64,000 nucleotides of DNA from positions 472,501 to 536,500 of the forward strand of contig OX421508.1 in NCBI GenBank assembly GCA_949126835.1. The letters run 5' to 3'. Positions 54,131 through 64,000 of the stretch are shown here, one piece after another. Both the position numbers and the translations under genes were made by a program. Numbering within the stretch: the first letter of the stretch is position 1; each line of letters opens with the position of its first letter. The notes below the pieces were generated by a model, which had not been told where the DNA came from, searched no databases, and saw nothing but the letters and a program-made list of their open reading frames with translations. The DNA comes from Anisus vortex (Eukaryota; Mollusca; Gastropoda; Planorbidae).

Positions 54131-57100
54131 TGATCATGTCTAGTGGTTGTGTCTACTAAAGGTGACCACTTGCCGAAATTGTTTTTCCATTTCCAAAAAC
54201 TTTAAAACATTTTATTTGAACCATAATATTTTTTCATTTTACTGAGAGCCATTAAAACGCAGCTGAGGAAGCACACCAATGCAAACTGTGTTATTCAGCA
54301 TGTATTAAGCAAGTACTTTCTCATTTTGTGTTGTTCAGCTTTGTTTATTGTTTCTCTTGTTGTCAAGGTCTGAACCCATTGGTTTTAACAAGGGTCAGAA
54401 TATGTTTTTATCAGAGTTGGAACAAATTAAACAAATTGGTGGAATATGAAGGAAGCCAGTTTGTCTGTTTTTAATTGAAAAGCCTAGTCATTGAATGGTT
54501 GCAAGGTAATCATTTAAATAGCTTACCATTTCTTTAGCTTTAGGTTGAACATTGAAAGTTTGATTTAAATTTATTTGTGCTAATCTGGTTCAGAGCCGAA
54601 TGTTGCCCTGTCAAAATTTGTTTCTATTTTTTTCTTTATAAGTATTGGGTTCAGAATTTCTTGTTCGTTTTTTTTTTTAAAGTACTTTACAGTTGTCCAT
54701 TTCCCCAATTTGATTTGTTGTGTATTTTGTCAGACTGATTCAGACGACATGCTTATTGATTATAATGTGGTTTTACAAACAAAATTGATGTATTGAAGAA
54801 AGCCAGGCTGCAGCTATTTTATTTTCTTAGATTGCCATTACATAAGATGACTTTGTTAATATTTTATTTTAAAGTTCTAATTATTGAATTGGTAAGTTGC
54901 ACAGAATTTTATCCAGTTGTATAGACAAATACACCAGTGAAATAGAATGAAATTTTTATGGTTTCTTTTATGGTTAGTCTTAGCAATAAATTTATATTCA
55001 GTGTCTCCTTGAGCCCTGCTTTTTCATGGCATTTTTATACCTTGATGAAACAAAATATTGTTTGTAATATTACTGTTGGAAGAAAAAGCATTATGCTGTT
55101 TATCTAAGGTTCAAAGTACTGTGCCATTCTTTTTTTCATAGATCACTGAACTATATATTGTTTAGTGACTCTTCTGAATTTTTACTCCCAATCTTGTTTC
55201 ATTGACTTGTGTGTTTTGACTAGGAATGCCATGAATATAAAACTATCAGCCAATGGGTAGAATTTGTGGCTCCATGAGACCAGTGATACATAATTGTATG
55301 GGAGTGTACATACTTTCCTTATTGCCTCATCTTTCATCATAAATAATTGCACATGGCATTTTTGTTTTTGACTACTTTCAAACCTCTTTCCATGATACGA
55401 GTGATAGATCTTGATTGTATGTCAGTGGATGTACAGGGAAGGGGAAAGGGGGGGGAAGCAAAGGGCTAACCTATTCCTATGTTAACTTTTTCTTTTGCCA
55501 TCAGATGAGGTTTTATTTGTTCATAGCTTGCCACTAAACTCTCCTCCTTTTGATGGTTTTGTGGAGGCATTGTTATATGGATAAAACTGGAAGATGTATG
55601 TGTGTGTTCAGCCACTATGTAGAACCATCAATAGTGAGGATCTGTTTGGTTGATGCAGCACCTCACTTCTGTAGCTCTAGCATGTTATACTACATGCTTT
55701 TAGACTGTGTTGACTGAATGGTGAACTATCTCAGTCAAAGTAGTTTGGCTACCATCATCTGTATTGCATATTGCAACGATTATATAACCATGTGTGGGTT
55801 GGCACAATTATTTCTTATAACAAGGGAATGCAAATGCAATATCTTTTATTGCTGTAGAAGTGAGTTTAAAATTGGATTGTTCAGCAGAATAAATATCTAA
55901 TCCACAAATTTGGTGATGCACTTTTGATGAAGGCTACTTTCCAAAGGGATATTGCATCAACCAACCATAGTCCTTTTTACTGTGGATATTTATTCTATAA
56001 TGCTTACTGGTATTGTAACTAAGATATATATATTTTATAGGTTTGAAATTTTTTTTATAGCACAGCTTACTGTATTTGCTGGTGTACAATCCCATTTTTT
56101 TTTAAATTATTAAAATACACCTGTTTTAAATCTAGCAAATAGTCACATCCATAAATAACAATGGAAGTACACTGCCTCACATATATAACTATGGAAGTAC
56201 ACTGCCTCTATATTTGAAAAAAATCAATTTCCTATTTGATCAGCAAATACAGTAACTAGTGTTGGCACTCATTGTATTTAAAGTTTTTTCTTAGTTGTTT
56301 TTTTTTCAAAGCTTTGTTGCAAAGTCTCTTTCTGGAATCTGTTTTTTGACATCCACAGTTGTTTTGTTTTAGAATACATAATGTGAACAAACATCCCTGA
56401 TATATTTAACTTAGATTTTAATTGAAGTACTGGTACTTTTTTTTACTGATAACTTTCTACATATCAATTTTGTTCTGTGTAATCAGAACTTTCTAGGCTT
56501 TTAAAGAGTTAGAACAACCATAGACTGACATGATGCTAGACAATCTTTCATTGTGGCTTTGTTTTCAATTTGAAGCCTGTATTTTGTTATTCAATAATTT
56601 TTTAAATAATGATCATTGTAAAGTGCAGAAATAAAACTGTATTAAACTAATTAAAGTACTGCTACTAAAGTGGTTGTACACTGTTCAAGGTGGCTGTTGT
56701 ATGTCAAATGACACTCTCTGACCACATGACTAGTTTTGTTCATCTGATTGAAAATTAAAATTAAATGAATGGAAATGTTTGATTTTTTAAAGTAATAAAT
56801 CCATTTCAAACTGTACATGAAGGTGAATCCTGTGATTGGGGTCTTGTTAAATATTTTACTTGCCCTTTTATGGGTAGGTACTAATCCTGGTGCTTGATAC
56901 CTTCACAGTACTTGCTACCTTATGTTATTGTGCTTAAACAAAAAAACACAAGCTAACTAATGGAAATGTTTGAACATTCCATTTTCAGGCTCTGTTCTAT
57001 ATGGCAATCAGGAAGAGGAAATAAAAGAATTAGTTTTGAATCATTCATTTGTTTTTACTAAAGTGGCAAAGCCTAGAGCAAAGTTGTTAAGTGCAATGTC

Positions 57101-57410
57101 TTAGACAACTGATTGTATGGTGAAGGGAATAGAGTTGAAGTCATCTTTAGTTGTTTTTTTTTATAGTAGCCTGGCAGATTATAAATGCTTAGTGGTATAT
57201 AATAGTATATACAAATTGATGAAAACAATTGTTCTTATTTTGATGTTTATGTTGTATTTTTGATGTTAAGAATTTCCTGAAAAGAATACAAAAAGAACAA
57301 TGAAACAGCAATGATCAGGAAGCATTGTCTTCTTTGGAATAAACAGTCTGAATGACATTTGCTTTGAGTGTTTTTGTTTTCATTGTAACATTGTCTAGAA
57401 CTCATTTGAA
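54131..57410 (+). other. Unique sequence, possible extended 3' UTR
   Basis: About 3.3 kb without repeats or convincing ORFs, with the same T-rich, GTTTT-style texture as the DDX3 3' UTR. AATAAA at about 56630 and 57338. It may be a long UTR isoform or plain intergenic DNA. Confidence 0.35.
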
Positions 57411-57532
57411 AACTTAGACATCAGAGTAACATTGCCAGACATCAGAGTAACATTGCCAGACTTAACATTGCCAGACATAACATTGTCAGACATAACATTG
57501 CCAGACATCAGATAACATTGCAAATAACATAA
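57411..57532. repeat. Short tandem repeat with CATTGCCAGA core
   Basis: About six imperfect copies of GACATCAGAGTAACATTGCC or a shorter GACATAACATTGCCA form. Confidence 0.8.
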
Positions 57533-59295
57533 TGCAGGATAAAAGTCTGAATTGGAATTGATAGATTCAACAAATTCTGGGTTTTATTTAATTTTTACGC
57601 TACTTCTAGATTCTCGAGGTAAGTTTAACTATTGGACTAACCAATGTTGCTTTTAAATTTGTAATAGTATTACTAGAAATGCCCAAGGTATTCTGCTCAT
57701 GAGGTCTTTACTTAGTTATGGTCCCTTTACAGAAATATTTCCCTGTCGATTCACAAGAACCCAATCAACCCTCGTTACACTTAATAATTTCTGTATGATG
57801 GAAAATTTACAAAGCTATTGCATTTTTAAAGACCCAAAATTTAAAACAAATCTCATCCACCATTATTATTGTATTTGGATGAGCCATTTCAATCTCATAG
57901 GCGGTGACTCATCTAAACAAAACTGATCTATGTTGGAAAAAACTGGTATTCCTGTCCAGTAACCTTGACTTTCTCCACTAGCTACGGGATGCAATTTGGT
58001 AATAACATTGTAACCATTCAAAAAATAAAAAGCTCTGTGTGGAAGTGGAAATAATATTACTTTTAAAATATATTGCCATTACAAAAGAAGTACCCTGACT
58101 TATTTAAATTGTTATGGTGAAGAACGCCTTTCTTTTTTTAGTTTTACTATTTACTATTAAAATTATATTATTAGTAATAACAATAGATAATAATTGAATT
58201 TACGTAAGTACAACAGGCAATTCTTCTAAGAAAATGTATCTATACATAGGTCAGTGAGTCTATACCATTGGCTTTCAAGATAAACTTCCGTCAATTAGAA
58301 TTTGGATATTAAAAGACTTGTGTTGTCTACAATTAAAATCTAGTTTATACATTCAGATTAAGAGCTGTTTGCTCTAGTGCTACAATGCTTTTACATTAAA
58401 GTTTTTCAAAGTATGTATTATATATATATAATTATATTTGTTACGGTTTTTACGAAATATTATCACGTAAAAACTTATATAAATAAATAACATCTGCCAT
58501 TTTGTCTAGTCTAGATCTAGTCTAGTCTAGGTTTAGCTATTCCCGAATCCCGTGTAAGTGTATGTGTTTATATTATTTTAAGTTTAAGTATGGAATAGAC
58601 AGTAGGCCTATATGAGTATAGTTTACTGAATAGGCCTACTAAATGGTTATTGTTCATACCGTATTATATTATTATTAGTATTGTCGCAGTTTTTAGCTGT
58701 TGACTGTTATTTATTAGCACTCTCAACTAGAGTAGTATTAAAAAAAAAATAAGATTCTTAAAGCTAGGCTACTACTACTACTAACTTACTATGTTTGTTG
58801 ACAACCCCCCAAAAAGTTGAAAGTCATATGACAACTTGTCAATAACTATTGACATGTCATAATATCATAATAATTAGACAATTGGCCTACCATTTAGCAA
58901 AAGAATCTGTTAATATGATACTGAAATAAAAATAAAGTTGTCAGTGCAGTGGCTTAAAAAGTTATTAAAAACTTTTAAATCAATCAATAGTCAATAGTAG
59001 GCCTAACCTATATTTTATTAGTTTAGAGACGTTTTAGTTTTAAGCTATTAGCTATAGTTATAGACACTATATTTAATATATAAAATGAAACCTGCTCTTT
59101 TGTCATATGACACTTTATTTTTTTGGGGCATTTTAATAGGTTACAATAAAAACATTCAAGAATTCTATGGCTATGGCATGGCCTATGGCTCACATTTTGA
59201 CACAATAAAAATAGGGATTTATTAAACAAAAATGTTCTCTTCTTCCAATGTTAATTTTGCAAAACTTTCTTTGTATACAACTTGATCTTTGAAAG
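57533..59295. other. Intergenic spacer
   Basis: AT-rich. A small TCTAGTCTAGATCTAGTCTA patch lies near 58505. No gene recognised. Confidence 0.45.
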
Positions 59296-59650
59296 GCTAA
59301 TTGATCCACTTTCACAATGCTATCTTGTCAAGCTAATTGATCCACTTTCACAATGCTATCAAGCTCATTGATCCACTTTCACAATGCTGTCAAGCTAATT
59401 GATCCACTTTCACAATGCTATATTAAGCTAATTGATCCACTTTTACTTTTATAATGCTATCAAGTATCAAGCTAATTGATCCACTTTCACAATGCTATAT
59501 TTTATTAAAAAAAGCTAATTGATCCACTTTTACAATGCTATCAAGTATCAAGCTAATTGATCCACTTTCACAATGCTATATTAAGCTAATTGATCCACTT
59601 TTACAATGCTATCAAGTTAATTGATCCACTTCCACAATGCTATCAAGCTG
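59296..59650. repeat. Irregular minisatellite, about 11 copies
   Basis: Core AGCTAATTGATCCACTTTCA plus CAATGCTATCA, with spacers of varying length between units. Confidence 0.9.
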
Positions 59651-60340
59651 AGAGTTGGCACATAAGAAGTGTTTTAGTTCTCAATAGTGACAATACATTC
59701 CTCCCAACCCCCAAAAAATAGTTAATTAACTTATTTTTATATATATAGTATCTATATTTATATATAGCCGAGTGTGGGAAATGTACATTGTATTTCTGTC
59801 ATCAGCGTTTAATAAGGATTTAAAAATGTGCGCCATAGAATGCAATGAAAAATAATGGAGAAAAGAACAAAAATATATATACCTAAGTGATTCCCCCTTA
59901 TTTTCAAATGATTTATAGATCTATTAGGATATCTGTATTTTTCTTTATTTGTGAGTAGTGAAGAGGAATATATCTTTGGATGGCTAATACTAATACATTC
60001 AATAACAAAAATGGATATAAAGTTATAAAGGATTTAATTTTCCTGCATTTTTAATTCATAGTAAAATTTATCAGCACTGCTGAAACATCTCTAAGCACCT
60101 TTAAAATGTATGTAGTGCCTAAATGGACATTTCCCCCATCGTATGCTTTGGCTGAATATCGTTAAATTTTTTTTTTACTGCAAACAGCAAAAATATGTAT
60201 ACTGTTAGAAATAATAAGTTTATTTATCTCACGCTGATAACAAACAAAATGTAAGCTCAGAGTGCATTTAACATTGAGTAACAAAAACATGCATAGAGTT
60301 CAGCTTATAGAGAGCCATTTTTTTTATGCAAAAGTACTTA
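59651..60340. other. Intergenic spacer
   Basis: AT-rich, no gene recognised. Confidence 0.45.
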
Positions 60341-60730
60341 CCGTATATACTCGCATATAAGTCGCACTTTATTTACATAAAATTTCGACAAAAAGTAGGG
60401 GTGCGACTTATGCACCCGACACTGTTTTTGAAAAGTCTGAAAAACATCACTACTCTGTCATACAGTTTCCTACATAACCCATATAGTTGACTGTAGTGAT
60501 GTAGAATTCCTAGGATATGTATAGGCCTACATTTTACATTAAGAAAACTTTCGTAGGTGTAAATATACTACCTTTATATAACTGAAATTGACAAATATTT
60601 TAGGTTTATCAAAGTTAAAAAGGCAGTGTAACTCCTGAAAGTGAGGGTGCGACTTATACGCGGGTCAATGACAACATATAAGAAAAATAATCTTCAACTA
60701 GGGGTGCGACTTGTACGCGAGTATATACGG
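60341..60730. mobile_element. 390-bp MITE with TA duplication
   Basis: Ends CCGTATATACTCGCATATAA and, inverted on the right, CCGTATATACTCGCGTACAA; the match extends through GTCGCAC (25 of 27). TA flanks both sides (60339-60340 and 60731-60732). GGGTGCGACTTATACGCG-like subterminal repeats occur several times. Non-coding. The TA site points to a Tc1/mariner-like mobiliser, by inference. Confidence 0.82.
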
Positions 60731-61764
60731 TATATACAATTTTCTAGGCTAAATAAGGATATATAATTATTTTATTTTTGATCGCATCAAAGAATATAGA
60801 GTTAATTGATAATTTCAAAACTTAACGGAAAAACATAAGACAGAGCAAATGAATGTAATATTTACTGACTTAATATAAAAGTTAAACAGTTGGGGTCTAA
60901 AAATGTGTCAAATGTTTAAGGGACGTAAATAAGTAGGCCTAATACTTAAAATAATGTGTCAGGTGTGTCTTTAAGTTCTTTTTATAAATAATAAATAGAA
61001 CTTGTCTGCCTGAGCTGGATGGGAAGCAGATTCCAGACTCTCAGACCAGGTTTAGAGTGAGCTGTAGGCTAAGGAAAAAAAAAATATTTCAAATAATTTC
61101 AAAATTTTTAATACATAATTTATTTTGTTTAAAATAATATTTGTTACGCAAACTGTCGGATTAAAGTCCATTTTCTTGAAGTGATACTGATATAAATTTT
61201 CTTGAATTCAGTTTGAGTAAAAATTCCAAAGTGGCATATAACTTTACTTTTACTAATTATTCACTGCTTACATGATTCATAAACATACTTTGTCCCAGAG
61301 ATATACTAACCCTAACACTAAATTATCAGTTTAATCATTCATTATTTACTGGAATAGCTGTAAAAAAAACAACACTTTAGTTAAAGAAGGTGAAAGATAA
61401 TAAATTTGTATGGTTTCCCCCTTCTAGTAAGTTCAAGTAAATATTTGAGAATACAACGCCATTTAAATGTCATTACATTTGAAATACATTATTTATTACA
61501 TTATTGTTAAAATAATATAAATTGAAAAAAATACAAATTTAACAATTTCAAATTAAACAAAAAATGTCATAGGTAAAAATATTAAGTTGTTGGTTTTTTT
61601 AATAGACATTAAGTTTAAGTCTTGTATATTTATATGTTAAACAAACATGGACTCCAGGGTTGTGGCTAATACTGGGACAGAGAATCTCATAGTAGTTTAT
61701 TTATAGCTCCATTAAACAAACATTTATATCATTTCTCTTTCATCCTTGCATTAACTCTGCTCTA
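60731..61764. other. Intergenic spacer
   Basis: AT-rich, no gene recognised. Confidence 0.45.
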
Positions 61765-62165
61765 TCTGCCATGATTGGTCTGCTAGTAGCTATATGACAG
61801 GCACATTCAGCACTGCAAGTAGTGTTACCTGCCATCTGCTATGATTGGTCTGCTAGTAGCTATATGACAGGCACATTCAGCACTGCAAGTAGTGTTACCT
61901 GCCATCTGCTATGATTGGTCTGCTAGTAGCTATATGGCATGTACATTTAGCATTAAGTTCTGTTACCTGCCAGCTGCCATGATTAGTCTGCTAGTAACTA
62001 TATGGCATGTACATTTAGCACTGCAAGTTCTGTTACCTGCCATGATTGGTCTGCTAGTAGCTATATGGCAGGCACATTTAGCACTGCAAGCACTGTTACC
62101 TGCCATCTGCCATGATTGGTCTGCTAGTAGCTATATGACAGGCACATTTAGCACTGCATGTACCC
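61765..62165. repeat. 70-bp minisatellite, about 6 copies
   Basis: Unit TCTGCCATGATTGGTCTGCT, AGTAGCTATATGACAGGCAC, ATTCAGCACTGCAAGTAGTG, TTACCTGCCA; later copies are shortened. The 107-codon frame at 61892-62215 follows from the repeat. Confidence 0.92.
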
Positions 62166-63601
62166 ATCTGTTGTTTGAAACAAAAATTTTTCTAATACAT
62201 ACAATAGAATACTGAGAATATTCTTTAGCCTTTAGAAGCTTAGTAAATTATAATTCAATAACTCATGTTTTAACTGGATAACTTAATCCAGTAATAATGA
62301 TGATGAAAACATCATTGACCCAAATGTTCATTATCTTTTTATCTATTGCTGGTTATTTTTAGCATATCACAGCAATGATTTGTTATTTATGCACTTTGGG
62401 AAATTCAACAACAAAATTGTCACATCACCATAATATTAACATGTCAAATTTACTCTTAGTTACTGCACTTTCTGTTCTGAATATCAATATGTACAATTAC
62501 TGTGAGTTTGTTTATTTAGATGTTTGTTTACTATAGGCTCCTAAGCCGTTTGACCAATCGGGTCAAAAGTTAAATGTATAAATTGGAAACGTCTTCCAAA
62601 AGATAATTTTATTTCATCAACACTATTGCTTCATTTGTTGATTGATTTATTTTTTTAAATAAACATATTACTAATCACGGTGTGTTAGGGTTCTAAACTG
62701 AGCTCCATTTCAGAATTATGTCCCGTTGAAGTGCTTTCACACCGTTCATTTGCTATGTTAAACTCAAGATCTTATCAGGTTTTCAGAATGCTCTCCTTTT
62801 GAAATGCTTTTAATAAAAAAAAATAACAAAAACTAAATACCGAAAGATAGGTTCTCACTACAGTTTTTATTGTAATAGTAATAGTGTTCGTTTTTTTCTT
62901 CTCTTTTAACAAAACACATTGTAATCATTCGTTTCTCTGTCATTTAAAACTAGCTTATGACTTAGTGTCTATCCATATCTTTTGTTTTTCATTAATGGTA
63001 GAAGTTTGCTTAATTATATCAATTTTAAGTAATAGTAACATATGCACTTTTGTTTTCACAGTTAAATTTAAGGTGTAAGGATTGTTTAAATGTTTAACCG
63101 CAGTAGTGTGTGTCAGAAACTATCTCGCTTGTGACATTCAAATAGAAATATGGTCTACTGTTTCTTGTGGGAGAAGACAGTGTCTAAATTTAGCAATAGG
63201 GCACAAGATTTTGGCTATATTCACCATATTTAGCTATGACTGTTCTCAGTCCATTCATACTCACATTATACCTAAATAGCTTTATAATTTATAGTGCCAA
63301 ATACAACCAACATCTTTTTCTTGTTGTGTGAGGGAAATGTCCAGCTTTTGTACTGTTGGCTACTTAGAAAATTTATTGAAATATTACATACAAGTTTTGG
63401 TGATGGCAGAATGAAGTAGGACAGTAAATAAATAGAGGAGCTGGAATGGGATTGGCTAGAATTATCATGAAGGTTGTCAAGAAGTTGCAATAGAAATACC
63501 ATTACATTACATATTGATTGATGAAATATTATAATCTGCCCTTTGGTTAGATTGGTTCTGTACATATTGTTTAAAGTATATGTCTGTTATTTATTCCACA
63601 G
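62166..63601. other. Intergenic or upstream-intron sequence
   Basis: AT-rich without domain-bearing ORFs. It ends in a splice acceptor (TTATTCCACAG), so part may be intron of the gene whose exon follows. Confidence 0.4.
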
Positions 63602-63718
63602 ATTTAACTCATGATAATGGCTGGTGTGTCTACAGACAAAACAAACAGAGTTCTTTGGTTGCAACTCACTTTTCTTGTTTTTAGTCGTGATATTTACATA
63701 GCCGGTGATATAATTGTG
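63602..63718 (+). CDS. Candidate first coding exon, possibly class C GPCR
   Basis: Bounded by TTATTCCACAG and GTAAGT, both good splice sites. ATG at 63611 gives 36 codons in phase 0. The peptide has a hydrophobic run VLWLQLTFLVF, signal-peptide-like, then YIAGDIIV. In metabotropic glutamate-type receptors a GD-(I/L)-(I/V)-(L/I) block shortly after the signal peptide is followed by GGLFPVH; here the exon would end just before that. The match rests on a few residues, and the next exon is outside the window. Confidence 0.35.
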
Positions 63719-64000
63719 GTAAGTATTTATATCACTTTCCATCCATTGCTTTTTAATGTTAGTTCTTCAATTTTTAATACTGCCTCAATTCAAACTTTAG
63801 TTTTAACCATTTCAGCCATAAGCATTTTTCAGCCTAGTGTAGAGATTCTAGTGTAGAAGAGTTAGTGATGGCAACTTTATATATGTCAGGGGATGTTAAT
63901 ATACTAGTGATCTCTTTTTTTCCAGAACTGAAGTAAATGCTCCTCTCCCCCACCCCCCCACCCAACATCATTAGGTTGGGAAAACCAAAAGGGGATGTTT
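63719..64000. other. Probable intron sequence at window edge
   Basis: Follows the GTAAGT donor. An acceptor-like TTTTTTTCCAG occurs at 63915-63925 but the sequence after it shows no recognisable coding. Confidence 0.35.

Overview
The window is eukaryotic, AT-rich DNA with spliced genes, tRNA-derived SINEs, LTR, LINE and DNA transposons and many tandem arrays. The DDX3 protein, the SINE style and the repeat content suggest a lophotrochozoan, most likely a gastropod snail. That is inference; no species is claimed.

Left part (1-33 kb) is almost entirely mobile and tandem DNA. A complete young LTR retrotransposon lies at 492-5214. Its 455-bp LTRs look identical by eye and it is flanked by a CTTTG duplication. 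Its single ORF joins a gag-like segment directly to a Ty3/gypsy integrase, with no protease, reverse transcriptase or RNase H. Minisatellites follow with units of 27, 22, 66 and 55 bp, then a 9.6-kb satellite (11.77-21.34 kb, 48/50-bp monomer) with higher-order duplications. Next come a decayed pogo/Tigger-like transposon (21.56-23.07 kb), two copies of a short inverted-repeat element, a 26-bp array, a LINE that keeps its 5' and 3' parts but lost reverse transcriptase (27.4-28.8 kb), and a 36-bp array. A hAT transposon (30.88-32.98 kb) is inserted in an outlying piece of that 36-bp array, with a perfect 8-bp duplication.

Middle part (34.19-54.1 kb) holds the one clear host gene, a plus-strand DDX3/PL10/belle DEAD-box RNA helicase. 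I resolve 16 coding exons whose phases all agree, giving 773 residues from MPNGSNQNG to DWWGGN. Its introns carry a 2.45-kb hAT-like element with a nested SINE (intron 1), a 1.15-kb inverted-repeat element with a 6-bp duplication (intron 3), and minisatellites in introns 4, 9 and 11. The intron 4 array is notable because every 98-bp unit copies the acceptor and start of exon 5 and ends in a stop, giving eight decoy splice acceptors ahead of the true one.

Right part (54-64 kb) is 3' UTR-like and intergenic DNA with three small tandem arrays and a 390-bp TA-flanked MITE. At 63.6 kb there is a candidate first coding exon of another gene, possibly a class C GPCR, which runs off the window.
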